DNA of 64,000 nucleotides from positions 34,789,911 through 34,853,910 of the forward strand of contig CM064580.1 in NCBI GenBank assembly GCA_032716605.1, written 5' to 3'. The DNA is from Paralithodes platypus. Lineage: Eukaryota; Arthropoda; Malacostraca; Decapoda; Lithodidae. The notes below the pieces were generated by a model that searched no databases, was not told where the DNA came from, and was given only the letters and a program-made list of their open reading frames with translations. Of the stretch, positions 21,726 through 34,140 are shown piece after piece (the stretch's first letter is position 1; every line of letters starts with the position of its first letter). The translations under genes were made by a program, and so were the position numbers.

Positions 21726-22670
21726 GAAGCAGAAAGGACAAACTGAAGGATATTGAAGTGACTTTTTAATGAATCTTAGTTATTCGTTATCGTGATTTAG
21801 ACCAATACTTTACGATAGCCAAACCAACTTCACATATGTTCAATTTATGCCAGTACCTTGCACCACACCGGTACCGTACTTATATATTCCTTGCAATATT
21901 TATTCAAAGGAAACTTCCTTATTAGGCGGTGGGTAACAAAAATAGGATCCTAGAGGACAAGTACCCCAGCCAGGGTTAATGTTACAGCGTCATCCATGGA
22001 ACCTGTTGGACCTGTGCCCTCAAAATAGTAAAACGGGCAACACAGGCATCGATTGAATAGCCACAATTTTAATGGCCGACAGCTTAGATATTATCGGAAC
22101 AGGTTGAAAAGCGCCGAGGCTCAAGGTGACGAAAACGAAAATACCGCCGAAATTATTTAGCCAAATTTGACACAAGTAAGATTAAGGATATAATACATAA
22201 AAGTGTCTGAGCCTTGCAAGCCTTGTCTAACTCAAAAGTCGCCTCCAAAAGAAGACTTCACCTATTGAATAGTTTAGGGTACCGGTACCACTGAACTAGC
22301 TATTTCGTACGCGGTGTTCTGATTAGTACCAGTACGCGAAAATACACGCACAAATAAGTACCGGTATTGGTAGCCTATAGTTACCGGTATATAATTAAAT
22401 ATAGTGCCAGAATTTAAGGTACTTTAACTAGGGTACCATATGTTATGATACAGTGTACTAAATAGTATTACCGGGTAGTCTATTTATTATGAGTACGGTA
22501 GTATACAGTATAGTATCAAGCTTGCGTACCAATTGGACCCAAGCGTACACATTAGCTAGTTTGACAACATGGATTCCTGAGTAGCCAAGGAATCTGGAGA
22601 CACCAATATCAGGAAACGGCATATTTAATTCATTAATAAACACTTTGACAGCGTGTGGCCACTCTCATCT
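21726..22670. other. Non-coding, motif-dense
   Basis: No gene. TACCGGTA at 22280, 22359 and 22382; TACCATA at 22434; TACGGTA at 22494; TACAGTA at 22504. Confidence 0.5.
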
Positions 22671-23044
22671 TATAAGGGGGGGTAGTGGCTTTTTCTGCTC
22701 CCCAATCTCTCTCAAGTTTAGCCCATTAGTTTTCAGATTTTACGATATCTGGCCCATTATTTTGGCGATTTTATGGCCTTTCGCCCCATATTTTTGTTTT
22801 CGTTATTAAGACATTTCGTGTCATTTACGTGTCGATTTTTTCCTGACAAGCAGTAGCGAGCCTGTAATTTAAGAGGAACCAGCCTTCGGCCGGGACATAT
22901 TCTTATCGAAAAATTTACAAATTTACCTTAAAGGAAGGTCTTCGGGGTCTGGGTTTTTAAACTTGAGGAGGGAAAAAAAAAAAAAAAAAAAAAAAAAAAA
23001 CACAGATAAATACACGAGCAATTAAATACACCTATCCCCCCTTC
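22671..23044 (-). mobile_element. TTAA MITE family A, minus orientation
   Basis: TATAAGGGGGG...CCCCCCTTCA ends are mutated forms of TTAAGGGG/CCCCTTAA. Internal TTTAGCCCATTAGTTTTCAG, CTGACAAGCAGTAGCGAGCC and CGGCCGGGAC match the family; a poly(A) of about 27 bp has expanded inside. Confidence 0.75.
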
Positions 23045-23144
23045 ACTCCCACTTTAGAAGCCTCCTCTGGCTCGCCTCCGTAGTGTAAGCTTTCCCATCC
23101 CAATAATTCCCGGCAAGGTATATTGATTTGACTTAGCCCCCAGA

Positions 23145-23222
23145 GTTGCGTGGCCATCCCCTAGGTCTCCTCCACTCAGGGTTGTGTGGCCATCCCTTAG
23201 GTCTCCTCCACTCTGGGTTGTC
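23145..23222. repeat. Two-copy 36-38 bp tandem repeat
   Basis: GGCCATCCCYTAGGTCTCCT followed by CCACTC.GGGTTG twice in direct orientation. Confidence 0.75.
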
Positions 23223-23329
23223 GCTTACAAAGACCACCATATAATTATGATCAAGGTCAACTTCAGGGAGGCGAACCACATAACCAAATGGCTACAAATA
23301 ACACCACAAACAGATAAAAATAATATAAC

Positions 23330-23347
23330 TACTACTACTACTACTAC

Positions 23348-23384
<37 letters not shown>

Positions 23385-23405
23385 ATAATAATAATAATAA
23401 TAATA
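23330..23405. repeat. (ACT)n / (AAT)n microsatellite
   Basis: ACT repeats pass into AAT repeats with one AAATAAAT interruption. Confidence 0.9.
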
Positions 23406-24424
23406 AACGACAAATAATTAAAATATGACAATGATGATAAGATGATGATGACTATAGGCCTATATATAAAATAGCTTATCGAAACTAAATCATGGTATAC
23501 TGGTAGGCCAAGGCAATACGGATTATATTTGAACAACGCTGTGTGTGAAGTGCAGCCTTTCAGTGAGCCAATATACAGTATACGTGCGCCTACCTGTGCA
23601 TACTCGTTAAGGAACCCTTATAAATATCTGGAGTATCAGAGACCCCGTTATCTGTCCGCACGATAAGTAAACACCCTTCACGCTCACACACTTCTGAAGT
23701 ACAGGGGACATTGGGAAGAAGGTTGATTTTTGTATTCAAGAATTCTGGTAATCATGGGGGCATAGCCTACCTGCGCGCCGAAATCCGAAAACCATGATGA
23801 TTTTGTATTTCCTTTACTTTGTTTTATATATTTAATATATTTGTCATTTCTTTTTTTATTTTGTGTACTTAGGTTGGCCATCCCCAATTATCACGATAGA
23901 TACAGGTAGCTAACTTTAAAATAATGTAATATGTTTCACTTCTGAAATATTCGAAAACAAAATGATTTACATCAGCATGATTGCTCCCGAAGCAGCCTAT
24001 ACTATTTTACATTTCTTAGCTTTGCACTGCTTCAAAATTGTCTTTTTATTTATTTATATATTTATTTTAATTTTTATTTGTATACCGGCAACTCCTAGAC
24101 TCTCCCAACCATAGCATTCTAAAATCAAGACGATTCTACACATCTTCATAAGTAGGAACCCTGACTCTCTTGGAAGGTTTGTAATAATAACAAAATTCCT
24201 CTCCCGTTTCACCAACCACAAAAACATGGTCCACCCAGCTAATTTGACACTCCCTTACATGTTTTGAATTTCCTCACTGTGCTTGCCGAAATTAAGTTGT
24301 TAATTACTGTACCCGGTACAGCCACAATCAATAAATAATAAGATTATAGTTTTAATGTATTGAACCTTTAAACCCAAACTCTGATACATTTGGGATATTA
24401 TATACCGTAACACCCTATTATCTC

Positions 24425-24500
24425 CTTCCTTTGGTGTCTTTGCCAACCTGCTCGTGGCACCGACGAGCACAACGCCCTTCATTAGGCTTGATGCAGGTTC
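24425..24500 (+). repeat. Dispersed repeat 'CTAGTGGCACCGACGAGCG', copy 2
   Basis: CCTTTGGTGTCTTTGCCAAC then CTGCTCGTGGCACCGACGAG; matches 25708-25775 and 6608-6690. Confidence 0.55.
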
Positions 24501-25707
24501 AAATGGATGTAGGCTACTGTATAAGCTATAAAACGGTACCGTACTCTGGTATGTGGCTGTGCAGTAAAACACGACCATCCCTGTATTTTATGTGGTGGGT
24601 TTGTTGGTTTGTTTTCAGATGTAGAGCATCATATTTGTTTTCACTTTGTAATTACTAAAACAAACTTCAAGCTAGAACGTAGATTGTGATGGGCAGTTTA
24701 GACAATCTGATATATTATGATGGCTATTAATGACAGATACAGAAAATGCATTTGTAACTGAAGCTGTACAGTAATTTAATCGTTAATCAACTTACATTGT
24801 AGGCCTAAGTAACAAGATTTTATTTTTGTTCTTTGAAGGGCCCAACCCGTTAATTACTTGGCTTGACCTGTATATATAGCTCTTGCCTGGTGAATGATGG
24901 TGCCTGTCGAGTGGCGATGAGTGTTTGATGCTCTATTATACAGTATGCCTGGGTGATGGTGTCTTGTTTGATGATAGATCCCCACACCCACCCACCCCAA
25001 GCGTGCACTTATGGATTATGGATAGAAACATAAATTTGAATGTTTTCGGGTCCAAGAGCCAGTTAAACTTTTAATTTGCTTGTAGCTTACCTTTCCCTAA
25101 GATGGTAGAATTTGTTTACAGCCCATGATCCACAACTGCATTTTAATATACCGTTACGAATGTTGTCTTGGTCGTTGTCCAATGCTCTGTCGACTACACT
25201 ACTAAGTTCCTTCTTGGTGATAGTAATCTGAGTTCGTGACTTTAATCTGATGCTATAACGATTATAAATGGTTGTTGGTGACCTAGTGTTTGAATTTATG
25301 AACTTGCTCTGCTGATTGTTATCTGGTGATCGAAATTACGATCTGGTGTCGGTGAACACTAACAAATACTGAGTCTACACTGCAGTACTGGCACACAGAA
25401 AGCATTAATTAACTAAACAAACGACGCCAATAAAATGTATCTTCTAATTAATACATTTTAGTCACAAGCCCCAGACTATTTTATGACCAACATAAGTTAA
25501 TATAATTGGACTAATCTGGGCAATGATGAAATTAGTCAGTGTTTTATAATTAACTTAGTACCGGTACCGGGTAATTAGTACCGTAATATTTTCTGATGGC
25601 TGGATTTTGTTCTTAAGTTTCTATGATTACTCACCGTCAGTGAAGAGGGACACGACCCTCCGGACTCAATGTAAAGACACGAGTACCGGTACCTTCAGTA
25701 TATACCT

Positions 25708-25775
25708 TTGGAGTCTTTGCCACACATCTAGTAGCACCGACGAGCGCAGCGGCCCCCGTTGTTAGTTGTGATTTT
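25708..25775 (+). repeat. Dispersed repeat 'CTAGTGGCACCGACGAGCG', copy 3
   Basis: CCTTTGGAGTCTTTGCCACA then CATCTAGTAGCACCGACGAG; closest to the 24425 copy. Confidence 0.55.
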
Positions 25776-26769
25776 GTGCCTCAGACTGCTAAAAGTAGAC
25801 CAATAGGCCTACCTGATTTATATGCAAGATCTAACATTGACAACTATGGTTGACCCCAATATTCGACCATAATTTTGCCAGCCATGAAGAAGAAACTGAA
25901 GACAATGGTGACTCACCCCCTTCTTCGAAATTTGTCAATAGTTAATACCGCTACATTTTTCTGAAGGCCATATGAAATTACTGGCAACTTTGAAAATCTC
26001 CGATTTCATTAATCGAGTTTAGGAGTAAAGTTGGTTGGTGGAGAGAACATAATAATTAGGACTATATATTACACAATATTGGTCCGGTACCGTAGGTAAA
26101 ACAGGCAGAGGTAAGCTCTATACTAACATAAGTTCACATAAAACCAAAATCTGTATACCGGTGCAATTTACCGTATATATTTGTTCATTTCAGTTTTGTT
26201 TATCACTTGTTTATATCATTGAAGACTAAAGTTGCCAACACAATAGTGCACCCCCCTTTTTTTTTTTGCCATCCTTGTAAGACCTGCCATTTAGAAACTA
26301 ACAACTTTATTAACGAATCACAACAAGGTTTCCGAAATAAATGCTCGTGTTTCACAAACCTCCTTGATTTTTCCAGGTCATCTTTAATGTATAAAATTAC
26401 CGTATAATAAAGCAGTTGACATCGTCTTCGTTGGATTCAGGATTGGTTAGCCTGAGTAAAAACGACGAGTAGTAATAAATGGTAAACCTTCAAATTGGAT
26501 AAATGCTACAAGCTGTGTACCACAAGGCTCAGTTTTCTCGGTCCAATTAAATTTCTTATCTATATTAACGATATTGATGACGGACTATCATGTAGAATCG
26601 CCAAATTTGTTGACAACACAAAAATTGCAAGGAAATTCTCTATTGCACATACCAGAGATTCATAATGATCTAGACAAGCTGTCCAACTGGGCTCAGCCAT
26701 GGCAAATTTATCTTTAACATAGATAAATGCAAAGTGCTTCACATTGGTAGTAAAAATGTAAGAGCAAAC

Positions 26770-26776
26770 TACGGTA
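26770..26776. other. TACGGTA frame-breaking micro-insertion
   Basis: Lies in the decayed CR1 frame after ...VRAN. With CGGTA removed the codons run on as Y-S-I-N-G-I-Q-L-V-S-V, the expected family sequence; with it, the frame soon ends at TAA. Confidence 0.8.
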
Positions 26777-26805
26777 TTCGATTAATGGAATTCAACTCGT
26801 CAGCG

Positions 26806-26813
26806 TACCGGTA
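26806..26813. other. TACCGGTA in-frame micro-insertion
   Basis: Adds CCGGTA (six bases, two codons) between the Val and Asn codons of the LVSV-NKE segment of the decayed CR1 frame. Confidence 0.7.
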
Positions 26814-27045
26814 AATAAAGAAACGCCATAGGCCTACTATATAAAGGGTACCGGTATTGAAAAACTAGACAGAGTTAAACCTATTTACAAACCGCAGAAT
26901 AAGAGGGAACCTAATCCAAGTTTTTAAAATCATAAAAGGTCATGATAACATCGACGCAAGTAAGTACTTCACAACAGAATAACTCAAATCTCCAATTAGG
27001 CTACACTAGAAATAATGGTTATAATATAGCCATAAGTCTGTTGCT

Positions 27046-27426
27046 GCTTGTCTTCCTATGTATTCCTTTGTAATCGTTTGAGACAATGGGGCCTTCCCTG
27101 AACCTCAACCACGACCCCGGCCCCTCTGTTATTATCAACCCACAGTTACCCTTTGGTCGGCACACTGGTAATTGATTGCTAGTACAGATACCGGTAGACA
27201 AAAAGTTCATGTGGCACTTGTTAGGCCATAAGTTTAGAGGTATGTTATAGCTGGCATTTAACAAGTGTAGTTGGCTCAGAATCTAACAATGCTGTACTGT
27301 GTAATTAGTCTGGTAAGTTTTGGATACTGCACCTAAATATTATCAAAAGGTACCGCTACTTGGCGCTGAGACAACTCACAAACTGAAAATGCTGAAGGAT
27401 ACAACTTAAGACATTATGCTCAGTTC
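27046..27426. other. Non-coding, nothing recognised
   Basis: No gene. TACCGGTA at 27189. Confidence 0.5.
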
Positions 27427-27496
27427 AACAGGGATCTGCCTTGCTTAGGCCAATCGGCTTTCTGCAGACTCCCATTTTCTTATGTTCTTATGTTCA
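27427..27496 (+). mobile_element. Solo CR1-like 3' tail
   Basis: Only the last 70 bp of the 10-kb CR1 subfamily: ACAGGGATCTGCCTTGCTTA...CATTTTCTTATGTTCTTATG. A severely 5'-truncated insertion. Confidence 0.9.
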
Positions 27497-27803
27497 ACTT
27501 GGTTTGGGTACTATTAGCTTGTCAGTTTATGTCGTCATTTTGACGACTATATCAACCGTCAAAACACTAACACACATGCGGTAATCGGCTTGAGAGCCTA
27601 AACTGTGCTGGTGATAGTAGCGATTTGATTTTGAGGTTAAACTATTTTCTGACATTCTCCTCTTTACGAACCTATGAATTTGGATCCACAACAATTATCC
27701 AGTTTCTTTTATAACAGGTACCGTACCTATCAATTGGGTACTGGTATATGAAATATAAAATAAAATACTTCTACGTATTCCCCTTTATGAAATGCAATAT
27801 ATA

Positions 27804-27821
27804 TACAGTACGGTACCGGTA
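27804..27821. other. Chained motifs CAG, CGG, CCGG
   Basis: TACAGTACGGTACCGGTA: three different TA-bounded cores sharing TA borders. Confidence 0.6.
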
Positions 27822-27892
27822 TACATTATTATGGTTTGTTTTTCTCCACCAACCAACTTCACCTCTAAACTCAATTAATGAAATCGACAAAT

Positions 27893-27972
27893 ACATGTGG
27901 CACTCCAAGGACTCGAACCTGGTGGGTGAGTATGTATCATGGTGTCTACCTAACCACTAGCCACATCTCCCT
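27893..27972 (-). mobile_element. tRNA-like SINE head, minus strand
   Basis: On the minus strand GTGGCTAGTGGTTAGGTAG (A-box-like) and CCAGGTTCGAGTCCTTGG (B-box-like, pairing T arm) have tRNA spacing. The acceptor stem does not close. A second tRNA-like piece (GGGTTCTAATC) lies on the plus strand at about 28040. Confidence 0.55.
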
Positions 27973-28969
27973 ATTGAAGGTCCTGGTAGAGACGGGGTGT
28001 GGACTAGTGAGCCGTGAAGGTCCTGCGTGCGGCTGGACCAGGGTTCTAATCTAGCCCTCAACAACCTAACAAAGGCTTGCTAAATCTTCCGAGGAGCTAG
28101 TTTCCTTGTTGCTTGTTATTGCAGTTCAAACTTTGATTCGCTGAGAAAGAGAAACGGTTAGCACACATACACGCACACGCAGGCATACACAGGCAATAGT
28201 CAAATAGGAGAATTATAGGCTATTAATTAAATTAAGATTACAGTATAGCTGATGAGTAAATGTATTAGTCATTTGCATCTTGTATTTCCCAATAGCCTAC
28301 CATACAGATATCAGTGTAGGCCTATTTCATCCCAATGTTGCTGCACGGAATAGCATAGCCAAAATTAATTCAAGAGAAATTAACATTTGTCGAGCAATGT
28401 TTATATAGCCTAAACTAAATTCTATCCTCATCATAAACGGGTTATATTCGGTCATACCAGGTGTTTAACCTACAAATACTACCGTACTTCCGTATTCTGC
28501 CATAGGTCCATCTTCACAGATAAACTAAGCAGACCATTTAGAAAAGAGAAAAGGAATGAGTCAAATGAATGGCAGCAATAAACCCCTAGCCACACACATA
28601 TAAATCACCACAAAACCACTATTGAGCCACTAATTATAATATCAATATGTTAACGTTGGGTACCGGTAGACGATTTTGCAAGTTTAAATTTAATATATGA
28701 ACTATATACCGGTAATTCACAATCAGTTTATGTACCGGTACACAAGTAGATCACGTATTATCAGTGATTGTGCCATGTGATTGAATCTAAATAATTGTGC
28801 AATCGTGGAAGACGGTTCAATTTCAGAATTTAACAGAAACGTACTCGGTACATCTATCAAACATACCTATACAACACTGATACTATTACTCTAACATCTA
28901 ACCATTTTATACGGAACCGCACTTCTCGTATTCTTCCACTTTAATAATTCTCTGATTAGGCCTACACGG

Positions 28970-28986
28970 TACGGTACGGTACGGTA
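28970..28986. other. Chained TACGGTA x3
   Basis: TACGGTACGGTACGGTA. Same-core chaining here could also be slippage of a CGGTA unit. Confidence 0.55.
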
Positions 28987-29246
28987 CTTCGTAGCCTTCT
29001 CCCTTGCGATCTAGAAACGTTTTGTTCCCGGATGCCCATAAAACTTCATTATCAGCATCTAATCATACTAGGCTATAATCCCAAACTTTAGCCTTCCTCT
29101 CCCATAGGCTCTAGCCTGTAATTTAACCCATTCATTACTCCACTCTCCTGGTTTGACCTAGAACACTTTCTATCAACACACCTTAGTGACCTTCCCATAT
29201 CTATCCTGGATTCCCCATAAAATTGCAAATTATCATCACCTAACCA

Positions 29247-29263
29247 TACCGTACGGTACCATA
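29247..29263. other. Chained motifs CCG, CGG, CCA
   Basis: TACCGTACGGTACCATA: three distinct cores between shared TA dinucleotides, hard to explain by slippage. Confidence 0.65.
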
Positions 29264-29985
29264 CTCCCCACTTTAGTCCTTACGGCTCTTAATCCGATCT
29301 AGTATTATAGCCTAAAAAAACTATCCTGCATGTCCATAAAACAACATTATCATCACCAACTATACCACACTCCCCTACATTAACCCTTTTCTAGGTCATA
29401 CCTTAACCCTGTCCTTGCCTGGGCCCATTTAAAACCTATAACTTACATAACATAACGTAACGTACCATATCCTGCAAGCCCATAAAACAACATCATGATC
29501 CATCCCCCCCCCCCCCTACATTTTAACCCTCCACGCCGGGCCCTATCTAGAGCAGTGGTGCGGCGCTAATGCAAGGGTTGTGTCCTAATAGAGGATGTTC
29601 TCCAACAAGTGCTAGACTCATCAGGCCACATCTTCACGCTTCATGAACAGAGCACCACTGTATTATTTTGTTGGCCTCAACGGGACACTGAAGTAGTCGA
29701 GAAGACATTATCTCCAGTGATCAGTATTGAACTAAATCACGGTGGCATAGCCTTACCTACAGGAGCAATTTTGTTTGAAAACTTGGAATTTATATCTATC
29801 TATAACTATCTATCTATTGTAAAGTTTTAATGGGGCTATTATCGTCGGAAAGAGAAGGGTGGCTGATTTACGACAATGCAGACTTATGAGAATTTTTAAA
29901 CTCCATAATTTTTATCTGCTTCATATAGATATTTACCATATTTGACTACCGGTACCAAACGATATGGGTATTATATATAGGTAGA

Positions 29986-30153
29986 TACTATAATATGCAC
30001 AACGCATGATTATAGAGAACACCAACATATTTTAGAGATGTAATTAGAGTGGAAATGGATGCCTGATGAACGAGAAGACCCATGTCGTCGCTTACACATA
30101 CTTTACAACTCGAAAACACGGCATCTCGCTGTATTGTTGGTACAGGTAGCGAC
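29986..30153 (+). repeat. Unnamed dispersed repeat, copy 1
   Basis: Shares ATGATTATAGAGAACAC, ATGCCTGATGAACGAGAAGA and TGTATTGTTGGTA with 43636-43806 in the same orientation. No coding content. Confidence 0.8.
30141..30148. other. TACAGGTA micro-insertion
   Basis: TTGTTGGTACAGGTAGCG here, TTGTTGGTAGCG in the partner repeat at 43801: a gain of CAGGTA at TA. Confidence 0.7.
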
Positions 30154-30777
30154 AATTACAACTAGTATCTACGGGGCTCTATATTACAATATCCTTGTGA
30201 TTGTGCTACTTATTTGTTATTTAGCTGTCTGAGTAATTATTCCAAATTAGGGTACGTTACGGTACTATAGTCCATCTATTATAGTTCGGCCAAAAATCTT
30301 GACTACTATAACCTCTATAACTCAAAAACGACTAGAGTAATTTATCAAATATTTCCACCATTTGGGAAGAGTCAGCCAGGGATTAAGTGTGGAAATTTAC
30401 AGCCCATTTGCTCCAGCCCTTCTCGAGTTACAGAGGTTAGAGTTCACGATTTCTGCCCTACCTATAATGAAAGGACTATAGTACGGTACCGTACTTGTAA
30501 ATGTGATTATAAAGAAACCGAGCCATCCCACAAATCTAGACCCAATTCTCAAATTAGGGTCTGCTTGGTAGCTATAATTTACCGTACCAGTAATGAGAAT
30601 ATATATTCTGGTCGAATTTGTTCAACTGTAGGGTACGGTATGTTATTGACACATTTCCCTTGTACGTTATAATAAATATAATTATAATCTTAGTACTGGT
30701 ACCGGTATTAATATTATCGTACGGATTCCAGTTATTACGATAAAATTAAACATTAAATTATCGGTACCAGTATACAT
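30154..30777. other. Non-coding, motif-dense
   Basis: No gene. TACGGTA 30258, 30634; TACGGTACCGTA 30482; TACCGTA 30580; TACCGGTA 30700. Confidence 0.5.
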
Positions 30778-31162
30778 TTAAGGGAGGTCACCGGCTTTGT
30801 TTTATATCTTTCTCTCCTGTTCTCTCTTTCCCTGGCTTGTATCCATTCGGACCCATTCAGCCAACTATTTTAAGACGTTTATCCCCATCCAGGTGTCGAT
30901 TTCTTCCTGGCGAGCGATAGCGAGCCAGCATTGTATGTAGAAATCAGGGTTCGCCGGAGACATTTTTCTATCGAAAAATGTACAAATTTAGCTTGCTGTC
31001 AAAACAAAAATATAAATATGCTGGCTCGCTACAGCTCGCCAGGAAAATATTGACACCTGGTTGGGGGTAAACGTCTTAAAACAGTAGGCTGAATGGGGCC
31101 GAATGGATACAAGCCAAAGAGAGAGAGAGAAAGAAACAAAAAAGCGAGGCGGGCTCCCTTAA
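30778..31162. mobile_element. Fold-back TTAA MITE (family A-related), complete
   Basis: 385-bp element with TTAAGGGAG at the left and CTCCCTTAA at the right. About 130 bp at each end are inverted repeats: GGCTTGTATCCATTCGGACC ... GGCCGAATGGATACAAGCC, and TCCTGGCGAGCGATAGCGAG ... CTCGCTACAGCTCGCCAGGA. The arm contains the same AGCGATAGCGAGCC/GGTGTCGATTT module that occurs once in family A. Hairpin-capable; no coding sequence. Confidence 0.85.
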
Positions 31163-32735
31163 CCAATCGTAAAGCAAACAAACCCATGATTTTCCATTGT
31201 ATCATTGTTGTGGAACCTTTACTCCTTCCTACACATACAGTATTATGCTGCCTTTGTATAGACTTCTCGTTCGTCTCTTTATGGAGTTACCGTACGTTCC
31301 AAATAGCGTATGTACAAGAGATCGATTTCCAGCAATTTATTTCGACAATTTAAGCTTCATATAACTTCACGCAAATATAATCATCTACTTTTAGCATCGA
31401 TAAACCCGATAGACAAATTTGATCCGAAATGTTATCGTCAGAATTAAGATGACAATTGCAAGTCGTCGGAAAAAGTAGCTCCTCTTGTGAATTCACCTTT
31501 ATGTGTGTGATGGTTCAACAATGTTGGTGTTTTTTCTCTTTACCATATTGCTGCTTCACTTTCTCTTTTGCTAGTGCTTCGTTAATGGACGCAATTCTCC
31601 ACCCAGCCCAAGTAGAGCTAAGGCCGCCTATTTGTCTAATTTCAGCACATTCCTGTAAAAGCTTGAATCAAAAACTAGTTTAGGTGCCGGTACATGATAT
31701 TTTGTCCTCCCATCATTAGTATCTACATTCTAGAACAAATTTAGTTTTATGTTATTTTAAGTTTTTAATTTATCCATATTTCGTGGTTTATATAAACCGT
31801 TCACTGAATCATATTTTATATTTGTTCACAACATAACAAAAAAGTCACACTTAGCTAATTACACAACTTATGACTTTGTAAATCATTGTAAATTAAAACT
31901 GAGTTTGCATATATATATATCTAACTTTTGATAAAGATTGCGGTACCGGTACGGTATAATCTTATTACGTTTCTATTGTTTATATATTATTTTAAATCCC
32001 ACCAACAAATAAACATCTACAAAACGAACGATGAGGCTATCTTGTTATGCTACGCACCTCTTCTCACTGCAGCCCATCAGAAATATACTGTATTTACCGG
32101 TATAATATTAACACGTTCACCTCGACTAGTTGTATTTTTCCGGCGAAACTGTAGATATTCTATTTTATCTAGGAATGGCTACCTCTAATAACGAAAGGGA
32201 TGAATTTGGCCTCAGGTATTAACTTAAGTAGCCTACTGGTACTAGTACAACATTAGCTATAGCTAGGCCAATAAAACAAAGTAACTTTAGACAACACCAA
32301 ATGTCTAAATATAAATACCTATAAAAGGCCAATCTTTGTAAGTCAATTATTACCAGACCGGTACCATCAGCGATTACCGGTATATATCAAGCAGCTCGCA
32401 AATGTGTAATGTGATATAACTGTAGTATGGCTAAGGTTAAAGAGGGTGGGAACGAGAAGGGGGGGGGGGGAGGTACTGAAACTTTACACACAGCTCCCCC
32501 CTCCCCCTCCCCACCCCAAGGTAAGCACGGGGGTAGAATTTACAGAGGGTGTGGTAAAAAGCGGGTTGCCTTCTCTGGAGAGGAGGGTACGGGGCTAGCT
32601 ACATCATGCGGGTCGTGAGAACTCTGGACAGTCTTGCTCATCCTCCACATACAAGCACACAAGCACACACACTCACTCACTCTCACACTCTCTCTCGTAC
32701 AACGTAGAGTTACCAAAACGATACCTAATCTAAAC
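31163..32735. other. Non-coding, nothing recognised
   Basis: No supported gene. Open frames at 31456-31683 and 31928-32188 lack family signatures. A purine-rich stretch with a G-run lies at 32445-32475. TACCGGTACGGTA at 31944. Confidence 0.45.
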
Positions 32736-33030
32736 AAACAAACCATACGAGGAGCGTCTTAGAGAATTAAATATATTTTCATTAACCAAGCGCATATTAA
32801 GAGGCGACCAAATTCAAGTCTTCAAAATCACCAAAGGCATCGACAACATGACCTATACGTACTTTACGATCGACCAATCAAATTAGCCTACACGCATAGA
32901 AATGGTTGCAAAATAATTGGTAAATCTTTTAACTCATATGAGTCTAAGAATGTTTTCTTTAATCGAGTTGTCAACTTGTGGAATGGGTTTCCTCGAAATG
33001 TTCACCATTGATTCCTTTAAACATCGCCTA
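32736..33030 (+). pseudogene. CR1-like RT C-terminal fragment
   Basis: Frame reads PYEERLRELNIFSLTKRILR, GDQIQVFKITKGIDNMTYTY and FTIDQSN, then TAG. Removal of GCCTA at the TAGCCTA (32884) reopens the frame into THRNGCKIIGKSFNSYESKN and VFFNRVVNLWNGFPRN, the standard CR1 C-terminus. Stops follow in the last codons. No RT core is left. Confidence 0.8.
32884..32890. other. TAGCCTA frame-breaking micro-insertion
   Basis: AAT-TAG-CCT in the present frame gives a stop. Deleting GCCTA gives AAT-TAC-ACG and a further open stretch matching the CR1 family. Confidence 0.85.
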
Positions 33031-33529
33031 CAAAAACGTCTTGCCTTAAACCTGCGACTGACTGTAGGCCTATTTGTAAATGAATACCGTAACTTTTTTT
33101 CTCCAGTTTCCTCAGATACATCGAGGATGACTACATGTATAAATCAATAACTAAGATGTTGCTCACTTTTCCACAGATACATGAAGGATCACTTGTAGCT
33201 GTGTTATATTACAAACTCAAATTGTCCCCGACTAACACGTCCTAACCCTGCCAGGGACATTAGTCCTACGGTACGGTACCGGTAGTATTTCCCTTTCCAA
33301 ATGTCCCTTACCCACTCTAAGCCACTGCTGAACACTTTGAGCAGCAGTGATTTAGAAGGCAGGCAACCTCGAGGCGTCGGTACACCTGTTGATGCTTGAC
33401 TTCCTTTGTACTTTGTACTGTGTACTCTCTCTCTCTCTCTCTCCTACACTCTCAATTAATGGTTCTCTCTCTCTATTCTCTGGCTCGCTCTCTTCCTAAC
33501 ATAACATACGGTACTCTACCTCTCTCTTG
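33031..33529. other. Non-coding; (CT)n tract and motif chain
   Basis: Chain TACGGTACGGTACCGGTA at 33267-33284, (CT)n at about 33426-33446 and 33463-33475. No gene. Confidence 0.55.
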
Positions 33530-33766
33530 GGTTAATGGTCAGAGACATGGCAGATGCCTTTCAATGTGAAAAAGTGCAAGGTGATGCATATCGGCCAAGC
33601 AAACTCCAAATCAGGCTATTCGCTATTGGGAATACCTCTGGAAGTGACTGACTTGGAAAAGTATGTGGGTGTTCTGATTAGCAGTGACCTAAAGTTTTCC
33701 AAGCAGTGCACTGAAGTAGAGAAAAAAGCTCAGAACTTATTGGGCTATATTAAGAGGCAATATAAG

Positions 33767-33773
33767 TACGGTA
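33767..33773. other. TACGGTA frame-breaking micro-insertion
   Basis: Interrupts the QYKY|RNKEIV segment of the CR1 remnant; removing exactly CGGTA restores 13 codons of the expected sequence. Confidence 0.85.
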
Positions 33774-34140
33774 TAGAAATAAGGAAATAGTCCTCACAAT
33801 TTACAACTCTGATACGGCCTATCCTGGAGTATGCTGGTCAAGTCTGGTCTCCAGTACTCAGGAGAGATATAGAGCGACTGGAAAGAGTACAAGCAGGGCT
33901 ACAAAGTTGATTCCATAAATTGGAAGACTGAGCTATGAGGACCGGTTGAGAGCTCTTGATCTCTTTCCTTTGGAGACACGCAGACTAAGAGGCCAGCTCA
34001 TTGAAGTTTTTAAAATACTTGATGGGTTTGACATGGATTATAGCAAAATGTTTAGCCTCAATATGAATACAACACACAACCATGGCTGGAAATTAAAATT
34101 AAAAAGGTTCAGCACTAGTACTTGTGGAAACTTTTTCACA

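Larger units (their letters stand above)
23406..26269. other. Non-coding, two dispersed repeat fragments
   Basis: No gene. 24425-24500 and 25708-25775 are fragments of the GTGGCACCGACGAGCG repeat also at 6608. Motif-dense: TACCGTA 24403, 24537, 25579; TACCGGTA 25559, 25684. Confidence 0.5.
26270..27045 (+). pseudogene. CR1-like reverse transcriptase, heavily decayed
   Basis: Scattered frames show NNFINESQQGFRNKCSCFTNLLDF (RT fingers), VPQGS (about 26518), INDIDDGLSCRIAKFVD (catalytic region, ADD degraded), FNIDKCKVLHIGSKN, and RGNLIQVFKIIKGHDNIDASKYF (C-terminal half). Many frameshifts and stops. Two disruptions coincide with TACGGTA (26770) and TACCGGTA (26806). Removing five bases at the first restores the KNVRANYS...NGIQLVSV reading, and removing six at the second keeps it in frame. 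An older subfamily than the 10-kb copy. Confidence 0.8.
27975..29985. other. Non-coding, motif-dense
   Basis: No supported gene. TACCGGTA 28661, 28707, 28733, 29947; TACCGTA 28490; chains at 28970 and 29247; poly(C) at about 29505. An open frame at 29609-29830 has no recognisable family. Confidence 0.5.

Noticed and set aside
31456..32188. 75- and 86-codon frames (31456-31683, 31928-32188)
   Set aside because: No motifs; the second includes TACCGGTA copies and looks like chance.
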